Shown here: piece after piece, positions 43,543 through 56,400 of the stretch
How the letters are laid out: each line of letters begins with the position of its first letter
How positions within the stretch are numbered: the first letter of the stretch is position 1
Source of the DNA: Chlamydomonas sphaeroides
Lineage: Eukaryota; Chlorophyta; Chlorophyceae; Chlamydomonadales; Chlamydomonadaceae
Assembly (NCBI GenBank): GCA_001662425.1
Contig: BDDC01000046.1
Coordinates: 45,483-109,482, forward strand
Length of the DNA stretch: 64,000 nt
Direction: 5' to 3'
Position numbers and translations under genes: made by a program
Notes under the pieces: generated by a model
Seen by the model: the letters and a program-made list of their open reading frames with translations, nothing else
The model's database searches: none
What the model was told of the DNA's origin: nothing

Positions 43543-46500
43543 ATGGAGCGGGCAGAGGCAGAGGAGCGGGCTGAGCGGGCTGAGGATGCCACCCGTTGTG
43601 CCTCAGCGTTCCCAGGGCGTGTCCCTCGCTGGACGAGTAGATGGTCTGACAAGGAGCAGGTAGTGTGCACACAGATGGGAGTGCCAGGGTCGGGATGTGC
43701 TTGTCGAAATGTCGCCCCCCCAAGCAGCGCCCATGGCCCTTTGGCTTACAATATAACCATCAGCCCCGAATGTGCTTTCATCGGCATGTCGGAGCAGTGT
43801 GATGACTTACCCCAATGCCCTCTTCGCGTACCCGACTCGCCACATACAGACTGAGCTGGCCACATTACACGCAATCCATGGCAACAGGTAGATTCTTTGT
43901 GATCATTTTCTGGCGCTGTATGCTCCGTTGGCAGTTGCGGCGTATTGATGCAAAACCTTGCACCTGCACCCTGACGTGCTGCCCGCCCGTTTTCCCTCGT
44001 GTCATCCAGGTGGCAGGTCATAGCCAAGCACTGCAAGCGTCGCACTGCGACCGACGTCAAAGTGAGTCTGACGACGGCTTCGCCCAAGCGTTGGCGCCAG
44101 GGGGGACGTGCGGGGATCAGTGACGAGCAGGTGGAGGTGAAGCAGGAGCAGCAGCAGCAGGAGCAGGATGCGCAGGCGAGACGCACGCTGCGGGGCCCCG
44201 ACATGACGCCAGCTGCGCAGCCAGCGCCCTCGTTGCTCCCGCGTCCCAGCGGCACGAACCCCCTGTCCACACCGCGTGCCCGCCCGCCGCCTGCACACAC
44301 CCCTTGCGCCATGCCCTCAAGGCACAGCCTCACACACACACACCGCACCTGCAACCTATCCACGTCTTCCCGTCTCGACCGCTTTCTTCCCGCGCCTCCA
44401 GAACATCTTCTACTCTTCGATGCGCTGCCAGACCCGGGACACCAAGCCCGGCCGCAGCCTCCTGCGCTCCTATGCGAGCGCCGTAAAGGTAACGCTGCTG
44501 CAGCACCCACCCTCCGCACCCAACTTGCACGCACCTGCTCCCTGACCCTGCGGCACAGGTCGACACGCGTGCGAGCCCGTCAGCCCAGGCCCCCACCGCC
44601 TGCGCAACGCCCATCCCCTGCCTCGCCAGCCCGCCCCGACCCCCACCCGCAACCCCCCAAACCCACCACAGCACTGCCTCGCGGACCCCGCGGCCCGCAT
44701 TGCCGCGCTCAATGCCACCCGGCAGCAGCTCGACATGCCGCCGCTGCAGCTGGCGGCGCCGCCGCCCGCTGAGGCCGCCGCCGCGGACGACGAACCCGAC
44801 GAGGCCACGTTGGAGGGCCAACGGCACGGCTCGCCGCCGCAGCGCGCCAAGCGCCCCCGCGACGCTGCGGCGCGACGCCGCGCTGCAGCGGCAGCGCCGG
44901 CGGCAGCGGCAGCGGCAGCGGCAGCGCCTGCGGGCGAAGACATGGACGTAGACGACGAAGACCTGTCCGGCGCCGCAGAGCTGCCGGCTGCCTGGGAGCG
45001 CTCGCACCTGCTCTTCCGGCACGGCTCCGCCGACGGCACTGTGGCGCAGCGCGCGCTGCTCCTGGACGCCTCCCTGGAAGCGCCGTACGGTGGTGGCGGC
45101 GCCGGCGGCGGCGCGCAGCTCTGCTCCTTGGCAGCACGGCCGCTGCGTGGGCCGTCGGCCGCCTCCGGCGCCGGCTGTGGCGCCGGAGGCTTGGGCCTGG
45201 CCGGCGAGCCGACGTATCCGTACGCGCCTTACACGCCGTACGCGCCGGGTTCCGCGCTGCCGCCGACGCTGGCGTGGCTGCAGCAGCCTTGGAGCGCCCT
45301 GTCGGAGCCGCAGGAGACGTCGTGGATGGGCCCCCAGCTGGACAGCGGCTTCAATGATGGGCAGGCCGCCATCGCGGCGCTGCTAGTGGCCGCCGCCGCA
45401 GGCGCCGGCGGCAGCCGGACGAGCGGCGGCAGCCGTGGCCGTTCGGACCTGGGGATGGGCTCGTCGACGGCGGCGGCCTCGGCGGCGGCGGCGGCGCGAC
45501 GCAGCCAGCACAGCTCCCCCGAGTCGCCGGCGGGTAAGCGCCGCTGCGCGAGAGCGTCTGCACGCCTGCCGGCTCGGAGGTTTGCAACTAGTTCGTTACT
45601 CCCGTGGTACATGCCCTCCGGCTCGTGCCTCATGCGATGCCTTGAGCGCACATCGCATGGAGGAGTCCTGGCACCCTCATGGAATGGACCCCACGCCCAC
45701 ACCGGTGCCGTGCAGCGAGGCCACTCACACACAGACGCCTACTTGACCGTCGCTTCCCCTTGCCGCCGCCCTGTGACAGACCGCGGCAACCAACCGCTGC
45801 CGGCAGCCCGCCGGACGCAGCAGCTCCCAGCCACCGAGGTACCGCCGCGCGGCGCCGCCAGCAGCTCGGGCCTGTCCGAGGCCGCGGCCGCCGCAGCCGC
45901 AGCCCAGCAGCAGTCCTTACGCGCGGACGCTCTCCTGCGAGCGGTGCTCGAGGCCGCCGGCTGCGAAACCGATGCCGCGTGCGGCCACGCTCGCGGCCAG
46001 GGCCGCGTCGCCTCCGCGCCGCTGCCGCAGCTGCGCGCGCTGCCGCCGGGCCCGCACCAGCAGCTAGCCTCGCGGCACGCCAGCTCCCTAGCCGCTGGTG
46101 CCGAGGGCGGCGGCGGCGCTGCGGCGTCGCCCCGCAAGACGCTGCAAAGCCTCGCGGTCCTGGATCTAAGCCGCCGACCCGACGGTGGGGACTTTCCGAA
46201 CGCCGGCTCACGGCACGCCGCCGCCGCCGCGCCGCCGCCGCCGGCGTGGGCGCTCGCGGCGGAGCTGCACCCGACGTGGCCGCCCGGCGCGGTGGCGGCG
46301 CCCCGGCCGCGAGCGCTTGCGGCTGTGGATGTCGCCGAGGCCGGCCTCCTCACGCTGCACGAGCAGCTGTCGGCACAGGTACTGTCGCGGCTGCGGGCTT
46401 CACCGAAGCGGCCGCACGACGGCAGCCGTTCGGAGGATGGCTTCGTGCGCCGCAGCGCCGAGCCGCACCGGGGCCGCTCACCGCTGCTGCCCCCGGGCGC

Positions 46501-46945
46501 CGGCGCCGGGCAGCAGGCCTCCACCCTGGCAGCAGGTGGCGGCGGCGGCGGCGGCTTCTCGGAGCCCCTGCCGCGTGTGCCGGAGCCTCAGTACCAGTAC
46601 CAGCAGCACCAGCACCCGCAGCCGCTGAGGCGCCAGGCCAGTGGCGCCAAGGCGGCGGCGCTGCCGCCGCCCCTGGCGCGCGCGCAGACGGCGCCCGCGT
46701 CCGCGTTCCTGGGCGATGGCAGCTGGCCACACGAGCTGGCGTGCGCGCTTACCGCAATCGGCGAGGCCGGCGACGGCTGCATTGGGGACGAGGCCGGCGG
46801 CAGCTCGGCGCTGGGCCGTCTGGCGCAGTGGATCGAAGCGGGCGGCCTTTGGCTGCAGCCGACGACTGGCGGCATGTCGACCGCCGACGCCGGCGGCGCG
46901 CCGCGGGGAAGGTCCGGGAGCGGCCGCGCCCCGGGCTCGGACTGA
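43543..46945 (+). CDS. SANT/Myb-like domain nuclear protein
   Basis: Probable DNA- or chromatin-binding regulator with one SANT/Myb repeat. Exons: 43543-43659, 43850-43887, 44010-44061, 44402-44488, 44672-45533, 45780-46945, giving 773 residues with consistent phases. The N-terminus is Glu/Arg/Ala-rich. The repeat is assembled over four exons: RWSDKEQ, TELATLHAIHGNR, WQVIAKHCKRRTATDVK, then NIFYSSMRCQ and GRSLLRSYASAVK. It has the expected first and second Trp, a helix-turn-helix pattern and TxTDVKN before the third helix. Further on are a basic patch (QRAKRPRDAAARRR, possible nuclear signal), poly-Ala, an acidic DMDVDDEDL, and a long Ala/Gln/Pro-rich activation-like region. Neither neighbour has an obvious functional link. 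The second exon is only 38 bases, so automated annotation may miss it. The last exon may hide a further small intron. Confidence 0.72.
45575..45617 (+). repeat. Intronic short repeat, copy 1
   Basis: Contains ctcggaggtttgcaactagt followed by tcgttactcccgtggt. A copy with two base differences lies in reverse orientation at about 54899-54935, in an intron of the ubiquilin gene. Here it sits in the intron 45534-45779. Confidence 0.7.
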
Positions 46946-49900
46946 AGCCGCCGAGCGGCGGCTGCGTCACGGCATGGGAGGGGCGGCGACTGGGAGCTGG
47001 GGCCACTTAGACTTTGAGGCCTACCGTATGGGGTCTAATGGACGCGATGTGCGATCGCAAAATGAGTGGGCTGGCCGCTGCGGGGGCCGTGTTGTGTTGA
47101 GGCCTGCTGAAACGACAATTCCTAAATGTGCTGAAGTGCTTGCATGAATGCACTCAAGTGCGCCTCTGCCGTTCCTTGGTTTGTTATGCGGTTGACGGAC
47201 GTGTCAGGTGGGCGCTTTGGATGGGTGAAGGAAGCCGCCCATCTCGCCATCTGCGGTCGTGCCAAGCTACCCGACATGCATGTGCTTGCTGTGCCTGCGC
47301 ACTTGCCTTGCTACCTGCAAACTGCGGAGACAACTGCTAGGGCAGGAAGGGCGTGCACGCGGCTGGCGCAGGTACGATTAGGTTTCAGTCGCGTGTGCCG
47401 TTGTGGGGCCGTTATGACGGCCCCTCTCGGCGCTTGCGTCGATGGCTCGGCTCTGCGTTTGCGTGTTTTGACAGAGCCTCAACAGGCTGGGCGTACGCAT
47501 ACAATTTAAGCCATAGCCAGGATTGGGCCAAACCTGGTTGGGGGGGCATACGCTGACGTGATCACCGTCATTTTTGGAGGACAGCTAATCTGTGATGCGC
47601 GGCCATCTGCGTGGTGGGGGGTCGTGCCGGCGGGGCGTTGGCCCATGCTTCGCGACTGGCGCCACGGGGGCGCGACGCCGCACATTCACCGCACGCGGTG
47701 CCGCGCTCGGCACCTGACCGCTTGGAGCCAATGCGGCTGGGGTCTGCCTGCTATGGCACCCCTGCGCCTAGTACGGTACCGCTAGCGGCCGCATGGCAGG
47801 GCATGGCCTCCTTATGCAGCGAGGCCTTGCATTCGTTGTCGTCCTCAACTCGGTCTTTATCGGCGATTGTGGTTGTTGGCGAGCTTCATCGGGAGGGAGC
47901 CTAACGGCAACGAACTCGCTGCGAGTCTGTACTGCAGCACGTGGTAAGGAACAGTGGGACTTCCTTCCGTACGCCGGCTTGGTGTGCGGAGATGGATCAT
48001 AAATGCTGGCGGCGACTTCATCCCAGAGACGCGCGGCGCTACTGTGCTTACTCTGCGGCGCCGCTCTGCCGCTGCGCGCGGCGGCCAACGGCTCTTCATC
48101 GAAGCGCCGCATCCTTGCAGTACAGGCCCGCGTGGGCTGCTTTTGCGGATTGGAAGTTGGCAGGTTGCATGGGAGGATTTTACGGCGGCTGCGTATGTGG
48201 CGCGCGGACGCGGAACAGAATGGCATTTCACTGCGTTGGCCAGGTGACAGTGATCGCTCATCGAGAGTGCCGCTCGCATGGGAACTAGCTATCCACCTTG
48301 GTACGACGGAGTTGGCTGCTGTGCGGGTGTCGGCGCTGTGGCGCCCTAGCCGCACGACTTGTGCGCGCAATTGATTCGGGCGCAGGCCCGAGGATGTGTT
48401 CCTACAACAAGCCCGGCGGCCGCGGCCAACGGTGCCAGCCGCATTGACAGGCTGGCGGCAGACTTACACGCCGAGCGCTGGCGGAGGTTTAAGGGTTAGA
48501 AACAGGTGCTGTTGGCTGTCTAGGTGTTATTGGCTGCCTGGATCCTGTTTGGGTATCGCAAACCAAGCACCAAGTGGGCGTCGAAGCGCTGCTTCCAGCC
48601 AGTTGTATTACATGACAGCTGCCGTAGCTCATCGGCGTGCGGCCCCATCGATGCGGTCCTATCGGAACGCTGCAGCACAACCCCGGCCCCCTTGGTCACG
48701 GCGCTTGCGGGCGTCGCCAGACCGAAGTACGGCAGCGTGGGCCAGCGGGCCTGCCTTGCGTGTGTAGGCGGGCAGGGCTGGGGTTTCCAGAGCACCGCTG
48801 TGACGGGTGGGGTGTGTGCGTCCTCGCCCGGCGTACGCGCCGTGTTATGCCGCACCCCTGAGCTGGCATAATTTGACACGAACACAGGCGCCTTGCGTGC
48901 ACCCGGGAGCTCCTGGTGCGGGCATGCGGCTGTGCCTCGCAGGCGCCGGATCACGTACGGTATGTTGTTGGGTCAAGGCATGTTTATATGGCGGCCGACC
49001 CCGCCCTGCCGCTGCCTCTGTGGGCGTTGCGGGTTGAGCGGTGTGGCCGCATAGCCGGGGCGCCCTCTGGACGGCGTGCGCGGAGCCTGGGGCACGGCGG
49101 GCAGAGCGCCCAGCTGGCGTGCCGGGGATGCCACCACTTGCTGGCCGCAGGACGCCGTGAGCTGGCCCGGGCTTGCACGGAGCCAGTAACGCAACAGCTG
49201 GTGCCGTGGGAGTTCGCAGGTGCGTCGGCGGTTGTAGGCCCTCGTGGGCGCGAGTGGCCGCTGCGAGGGAGCGCCGCGGCCGGTGTCGTGGTGTGGAGGC
49301 CACATGCAGTATGCAGAAACACGTGGGGAGCTCGGCGCCCGGGGCTGAGCGTGCACCGCTGAGGGCGGGTCAAGACCGTGGGGCTGCGCGCCTGTGCCTG
49401 GAGTCGCAGGTCGACACGGCGACAGGGATCGGCAGCTGGCGGCTGCGCGTGCGACAGGGTGCCAGTGGCAGCGCGGGCGCGGCAGCGGCTCACACATGCA
49501 CTGACAGCCGCGCAGCGTGTCCGCTGCTGCACTTTCAATGGCGCTTCACGCGCCAGCGCATTCACGGACGCTGTATATATAGTGAGCTACGCGCACCGGC
49601 GCGAGCCCCGCCTCTGAGCGGACCTCGTGACGGCTTCGCAGCTACAAGCGCCGGGCTGGCGGCGTGCCGAGCCGGGTGCAGTCATATCCCACAGGTAGAC
49701 GTGGTAGCTGGACCCGGCATGTTGACATGCAGGCCTCGCACGGGGGCCAGGCGCGCAGGGGCAGGAACCAGGGTGGGGCGCCTTCCAGGGACCGGGGCCG
49801 TCGATTTGCGTGTCCGGTCAGGCAGACCGACGGGAAGCAGCTCGGCGCCAGGGAATCACGTCCGGTCTCTTGCTGCCAGCCCAAGCTATGGACGCCTCCT

Positions 49901-50925
49901 GACGGACGCGGCAGAACCGCAATGCTGGCACACGCCGTGGCTTCAGTATTGCAGGCCGAACAGCTTGGCAAGCTGCACTGCGACAAGAACGCCGCGTGCA
50001 CGGGGGCCGGGCTCTTACCGCCGTAGGAGCGCAAAAGGTCACAGACTCTTGACTTAAGTCTCCTTTGAAGCCCGTGGGAAGAACTTGAGGGCCATCATAC
50101 ACAGGCGGCATGACTGCTGAGCATGCTGGCCTTCCTCGGACCTCGCGGGTGCCTACGCAGCCCGCCCAGGCCGGTAGCGCTGGTCACCAACAGGAGGAGC
50201 TGGATGCAAGGGGACTACGCGGCAAGGGTCTCTCCTGCAGGATAGCGCTCAGCCTCACGGCGCAGCTCGCGACATGAGTCATAGTTATCAGTCGCGAAAG
50301 CTGCAGAGGGAGTGACGCAGGCTACGAGGACTGGAGTTTGGGGGCAAAGGGTGCCGTAGCAGGCGCCGTGCCCTTCCCGCTTTCGCCCCGCCCTTCCCCA
50401 CCGGGCTCTGTCCCAGCAAGTGCACCAGGACTGGCGTCGCCTACGCCAGCGTTCTTATGGATGTCCAATGACAAGCGTGAAGCGTGATGTAGCCCCGCTA
50501 CCCAGGGTTTGGCGTAATGGCAGTTCGGTGGAAGACACAGAGCCGACAAAACTCAGCTGAAGGTATCAACACGAAGTTTCGTGTCACAACTAAGCTTATA
50601 CTGTACAGCGTTTATGGGCGCGGGGCCGATGGGGCTTCCCTTTCGCCCCCCCCCTTTACTTCGATGCCGAGCAATACAACGCGCACTTGCCGGTACCGCT
50701 ACTCAAACAAACAACTGCAGACTCTTATAATTACACGCCTTGGGCTGCCACCCCAATCAAAGGCAGAGTAGGCGCATTGTTGTAAGGACCGCACGCCTTC
50801 CAGGTGATCGCTGACCCTCGCCTTGCATAATGTTGGCTTAGAAGGGGACAGACGCCCTAGTTTATCATAAGGCGTTGCAATTTATGCTGTGTGTCATCCC
50901 TCGCCTCCTGCTCTCCTACGCAGCC
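46946..50925. other. Long interval without a supported gene
   Basis: Nearly 4 kb. The best candidate is an ATG frame at 48003-48374 (123 residues) that starts with a signal-peptide-like MLAATSSQRRAALLCLLCGA and is then basic and unrecognisable. A 294-codon frame at 49173-50057 has no ATG at its start and no motif. I do not call either as a gene. The right end should hold the 5' leader of the next gene. Confidence 0.4.
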
Positions 50926-52069
50926 ATGGCGTATAATCTTTATCAAGTGCAGATGGCGAAGGCCTGGGCCGAGGTGAGCGATTCCTGCAGCTGCGCAAGC
51001 GGGAAACGCTGCTGGACCGACCAATGTGCCGCTCAGTTGCCTCCCCGCTATGCCAGTGCCGGTTTATCCTCGCGGCGTACTTGATTCATCCATCTACACG
51101 GCTTGGGGCGCCCGGCCCCCGCACTCAAACCCCCCGTGTGGCATGCTTTCGGGCCTTCCTCCCCCGGCACATTGCCCTGGCTCGTAACCCATCACGACGA
51201 GCGCACTTAAACCTTACCAGAGGATATTCACTGCCTGCGCAGCGCATCGACAAGGAGAACGCTTCGGCGGAGAAGTTCTGGACGCAGCAGTCGATGCGGC
51301 CGACGTCGTCGCAACCAGCGTCCCCCGCCGGACACCGGGCGCCCGCTGCTGATGGGTACTATTCGGACGCAGTTGGCACCCACTACCGGCCAACCGGGGA
51401 CGCGCGCAGCAACGCAGGCAGCCTCGCGCGGTCAGCCGCGCCGACGGGCTACACCAGCAAAACCAGCGTGAGTTGCGCACTCCCCCCCTGCTAGCGCCAG
51501 AACCCACACACGCGCTCTGCTTCCCCGCATTGCCTGCCGCGTTAGCTGCCCCTGCAAATGCAGCGGTCCTCTCCTCACGCGTTGCTGATGTGGCTTGAAC
51601 GGCACCCTGCTATGCCTGACGGCACCATGCTTGCTATGCCCTGCCTGGCTCGCATGCCAGCTCCGCCTCCCGAGCAATTCGTCCGTTGCCTGAGCCTCGC
51701 CCGCCCGCCCGCCCCTTGACATACTCGTGCTCGCAGTACCTGCGGAGCAGGATGGAGAAGCTAGAGTCTGAGCTGGCGGCGGAGCGCGAGAGCCGCAAGA
51801 AGGTGGGACAGGACCTGGCGGCAACGACCAGGGGGTAGTGACGCAGCAGCTGTGCGGTCGCAAGGCTGCGACCGCAACCCCGTAAACATTCCCTTCAGTC
51901 GGGCCTGCCTTCTCTTTCGTCATATGAGGTCGAGCTTGTTCGGGGCTTTCTTTATCTTGGCCTTCTTCATCTCGATTGCAACGACTGCTGTCCCGTGTGT
52001 GTTGGACCCCCCACCCTGCAGGTGGAGCAGGACCTTGAGGTCATCAAGAGCAGCCTCAAGCGCCGCTGA
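50926..52069 (+). CDS. Small protein with C-terminal coiled coil, 128 residues
   Basis: Not recognised. Exons: 50926-50973, 51243-51467, 51737-51802, 52022-52069, all phase 0. The protein begins MAYNLYQVQMAKAWAE, continues RIDKENASAEKFWTQQS, then a Ser/Ala/Pro/Tyr-rich linker, then an acidic/basic heptad-like helix (YLRSRMEKLESELAAERESR, KKVEQDLEVIKSS) and ends LKRR. A polypyrimidine tract and AG directly precede the ATG, which suggests a 5' untranslated or extra coding exon upstream. Its size and single short coiled coil would fit a cytoskeletal or ciliary accessory protein, but nothing in the sequence proves that. Confidence 0.6.
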
Positions 52070-53459
52070 GGGGCGGAGCAGAGCCTCGGATGGCGCCGTG
52101 TGGTCGGTCTTATTGAGCAGCGGCGGCGACGCATGAGCGAAGCTGAGGTCGTCGTAAGGGGCTGCTTACGCCGCAGCAGGGCCTGCTTGCAGAGGTGCCG
52201 TACTGACGGCGTGTGACGTGGCGGTGCTGCGGGTGGGAGACTGCTGCTTGCACAGTGATCATAGAGGGTTGCAATGCGGGTCGCGGGGCGGGGGCCGGCA
52301 GGAGTAGGTAGCTGACTGCTCAGATTGGCAAATCAGGAAGCGAGGAAGGGAGCGTGGCAAGGCTTTAGGATGCGGTTTTGGTGTAGCTCTGTGTGGTTTG
52401 ATTGCTCGGATGGCGTCCGCAGAGCGTGCGTGAGGATGTGGTGACAGGCAGGTGCTGGCATGTGTGGTGATCAGTGTGATGCGCACCGGACGCGGGCCGC
52501 AGGAGAAGGCCGCAGGTGCTGAACTGGCCGGTCGGAGGGGCGTAGCCCACAGGCGCACGGTATTTATGAGGTAGGTTAGTCGTACTGAGCAAGGCAGGGC
52601 GCCGAAACGGCGCAATGGTCTATCCGGCCGCGCCCGAAAGACTCCAGTTGCTGCGCGCGCTTGCCTGCCTTGCCTGCGTAACGCAACTTAGGTACAGTCC
52701 CGCCTGGTACCCGCTCCCCGATAGCGAGGCTTGCGCAGCCCCACGCTGCCCTTCATGTGGCCGCTGCCACCTCGGCCAGGCCCGGGCCGTCCCGCGCCGT
52801 GTCGCCAGCAAGGGCGGTGTCCGCCAAAACCCGCGGGCCCGCCGCCGCCCCGCCCTGCAACGCTGCCGCCCAGTCGGGCACGCCGCAACGTGCACTGGTA
52901 CTAACCCATAAGGCAGCAGCCTACCCACGCTGTGCAACACCCAGCCAGCCGCCGCGCAAACCGGGCGCATCGTCGTCGTTGTCCTCCATCACCACCACCA
53001 CCTCCTCCTCCTCCTCCTCCTCCTCCTCCTCCACACACACGCACACACCTAATACTTGAACACACACGCGGCCCTGCCCTCCCCTCCCTCGCGCTTGTCT
53101 AGGATGAAGAAGCCCTTGCGCTGCCGCCACACCCACGCTCACATCTTGGCGGCACCCTCCGTTGGCGCCTTCGCACACCCCACCCACGCAACGGAGCTGA
53201 AGCGTCACGGACGTGCCGCCGCGCCGGCCGCCCCGCTGCACACAGGCCCGTGCGCCCCACGCTGCGCCGCGGCCCTCACAGTTTCCCAAAACGCGGCACA
53301 GCACACCCAACCGCCGCTGCCAGTGACACCTGCCGGCCTCTCAAATCTTCGCGAGCCTCACCCTGACGCCTCATGTTCGTGAGTTTCTGCCAACGCCAAC
53401 GCCAGCGCCAGCGCCGGCATCGGCATCTGCCGCCGACCGCTTGTAGCAGGGCAGGGCGC
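52070..53459. other. Intergenic, tail-to-tail between two genes
   Basis: Convergent 3' flanks of the small coiled-coil gene (plus) and the ubiquilin gene (minus). It contains a pure (CTC)n run at about 52998-53031, a (CA)n run, and a copy of the short dispersed repeat at 53032-53075. No coding sequence is supported. Confidence 0.5.
52998..53031. repeat. (CTC)n microsatellite
   Basis: An uninterrupted trinucleotide run of about 33 bases between the ubiquilin stop and the small coiled-coil gene. It is followed at once by CA repeats and a dispersed-repeat copy. Confidence 0.85.
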
Positions 53460-56400
53460 TCAGGGCCCAGCCAGCAGCCTTTCAACCGCAGCGTTCACAT
53501 TGCCGCCAGTAGCCTGTGGGCGCGCAGGACAGCAAGCGGCGGCGCGGGGCGAAGGCAAGCGTCAGTGTTGGCGCACGCGGCCGGCCGTCGGCTCTGAAAC
53601 GCGGTGCGCCCGCGCATCGGCCGGCACACGCACGTCATCAAAGAGTTAACACCGCCTTGACGCAGTGTCGCGCGTTATTCTATTGCTTTCCCCAAGAATG
53701 AACACACGCCCCGCACGCACACAGGCACAAGCGCTTCCAGACCTCCCCATCACGCCGCCCGGCGCATCCTTGCCCTCCCCCGTGCATTCTCACAGCTAGT
53801 TGGCCCCTCTGCCCTCCTCGCCGTGGCGTAGGTAAAGCCCTTCCCCCAAAGCGCACGCGCTCCCCCACACACGCCCCCCTCCTTCCATCACGCCCTCCCC
53901 TTTTCCTAGCCGGCCCCTCTCCCATTCCCGGCCCTCTGCCCTTCTCCCCTTCCAAACTGCACCCATCCGCGCCCGCACTGCAACTGCACGCGCCCAGCCA
54001 CACACCTGCAGCGCCGCGATGTTGGCGGCCCGATCGTAAAAGCCCATGTCCGACAGCTGCTGCAGCTGCGTGGCAAAGGCCGTTTCGGGGTCCGCCACCG
54101 GAGCCGAACCGCCCATGCCGCCCAGCAGCGCGCCCAGCCCGCCGGCGCCGCCCAGGCCGCCGGCGCCGCCAAACATGGCCGCCAGCGCGCCCATGTCGGG
54201 CATGCCGGCTGGCGCGGCGCCAGGGGCGGCCCCGGGGGCGGCGCCGAAGGGGTTGCCGCCCATGGGCATGCCGCCCATCATTTGCGCGAACAGCGGGTTG
54301 GACGCCTGGCGGGGATGGGGTGGATGGATGGAAAGGAGGGGAGGAGCGTAGCGAGGGTGCCGTTTGGGTGTGCGGGAGTGAGTGGGGGAGCAGGGGCCTT
54401 GACCAAAGCGCGGGGGGATGCGGATGGTGGGCCCCCTGTGGTCTCTCATGCGACGGCATGTGCATTACGTGACGTGCGGTGGGGCTTGCGCCCATGCGGC
54501 TGTGCGGCCGTCAGAGAATGGATTGTCGGTCTCTGCCCCGAGAGGGCTGCCGAAGGGGAATCCATGAAGTCTCATCATCCGGCCAGCAGAGCCACGCGCA
54601 CTGGACAAACATGCGGCGACTCATTGGAGCGCGTGCCGAGCGGGCCCCGCTTCACCACGGCCGCAGGCGAGGACCAGGGCCCCCGGCTGCCTTCCACCCT
54701 CGCCCCCTCCCCACCGGCCTGGCACACACACGCTCTTGCTCTCCCCCTCTGTCCCTAACCCCCGCCTCTGCTCACCCTCATGGCCTCCATTTGCTGCATG
54801 AGCCCCATCATCTGCTGCATGTTGTTGGGGTTGAGCATGGCGCGCATGGCCTCGGGGTTGGACAGCATGCTCCTGACAGCATGAGGCGGGGGAGGCACCA
54901 TGGGAGTAACGAACTAGTTGCAAGCCTCCGAGGCAGGGCAGGGCAGGGGGACAGGGCCGGGCCGGCAGCGTCAGCAACAGCGCTTCCATGGACCTGGGTC
55001 ACTGCCAGGCCAAGGCGGCGGCGGCGGCATCAACCACGGCAGTAGCATGGGTAGGGGTGTTGCGGCAGCCTCCTCAGGCGGCACGACACCGGCCGGCGAG
55101 CTACGTGCCCGCAGGGGCCCCAGCAGGGCGCTCACCGCAGCATGGGATTGGCGTCCGCCATGGACCGCAGCTGCGGGTGCGAGTTGACCATGGCCTGCGG
55201 GCGGGGGCGGGCGGCGCAGCTGATAAGCTGCTTACCAGCGCCTGCCGCAGCGAGCAGCGGCCACCGCCGTGGCGGCCTGGTGGGCTGTGCGGCTGTCCGT
55301 GTGTTTTCAACTCGATAGGGACTAAACAGAGTACCACCCCGTGTGTGTGGAGGGCGGGCAGCGCTTGCTCAGGTGCATGAGGACCTTGTGAGCGCGATGC
55401 CGCAAACACGGGCCATGGGGCGGTCACAGCACGGGCCATGGGGCACACGCACGCAAGTTCGGCGGTGGCCAGCGTCTCACCTCCATGACGCCCGGGTTGG
55501 CCAGCAGGCTGTCCATCATCTGCTGCATGCCGGGGGCCTGCGGGCGGGATGAAGCAAGGTGGCGGGAGGCAGGGAGGGGGCACACAGGGCGTGTGGGGCT
55601 GCTCGCAGCAGAGCAGCGCAGCGCCGCAGAGGCCGCCGCGAGCATTGCGCACTGCGCAGCTTGCGGAGCCGGCGCCCGCGCCGCCGAGCGTGCGCTGTAG
55701 GGACACAGGGAAACAGGGGAGCGCACGCGCCCCCACGGCGCACCTGCAGCAGCTGCATGGCCTCCGCAGGGTTCATGGCGCCGGGGCCCATGCCCATGCC
55801 AAGGCCGCCCAGGCCCGCGGGCACACCGCCGCCCGCGGCCGCGGCCGCGCCGGGCGCCGCGCCGCCGGGGCCGCCGCCTGCGGGAGCCGCGGTGGAGCAT
55901 GGCACATGGTGACGCGTGAATCTGCATCGCCGGGCGTGGCGCCGGCACCCCAGCACGCTGTGCCCCTGCGCGCCGCCGCCGGGCCGACCCCACCTGGCGC
56001 CCAGGGGTTGGGCAGCGGCGCTGCGTTGGGCGTCGCGCCGCCGGTGCCCGCGCCGCCGGTGGTGCCTGTTGCGCCCGCGGCGCCGCCGAGGGCCTGCTGC
56101 AGCAGCGCGGCCAGCGGGTCGCCGCCGGCGCCGGCGCCGCCGGGCGCGGCAGAGGCGTCGGGCGCGACGGCGGCGTTCATCAGCGGCTCCTGCGCGGGCG
56201 AGGTGAGGGGCAAGAGAGGCAGGGTTGGCCAGGGCGGCAAAGAATGGGCGAGGAAGGGCGGTACGTGCAGGCGGCGCGGGCGGCCTCCAACCGCTGCATG
56301 CACATGGGGCAGCGCCGGAGGATGGGCGCGTGGTGGGACATTGTGCAAGTACAAAGAACGTGTGTGACGGCCGCAGGACGCAGGGCGCGGAGCGCGTCCA

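Noticed and set aside
45534..45779. Read-through of the intron in the SANT gene
   Set aside because: The frame stays open, but there is a strong GTAAGC donor and CAG acceptor that keep phase, and the interval contains a dispersed repeat also found in a ubiquilin intron.
48003..48374. ATG frame with a signal-peptide-like start (123 codons)
   Set aside because: Only the first 30 residues look meaningful; the rest is basic and featureless and there are no splice or homology clues. Possible, but not supported enough to call.
49173..50057. Open frame of 294 codons on the plus strand
   Set aside because: It does not begin with ATG, has no motif, no periodic codon pattern that I can see, and competing long frames exist on the other strand. 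Long open frames are expected by chance in sequence this G+C rich.
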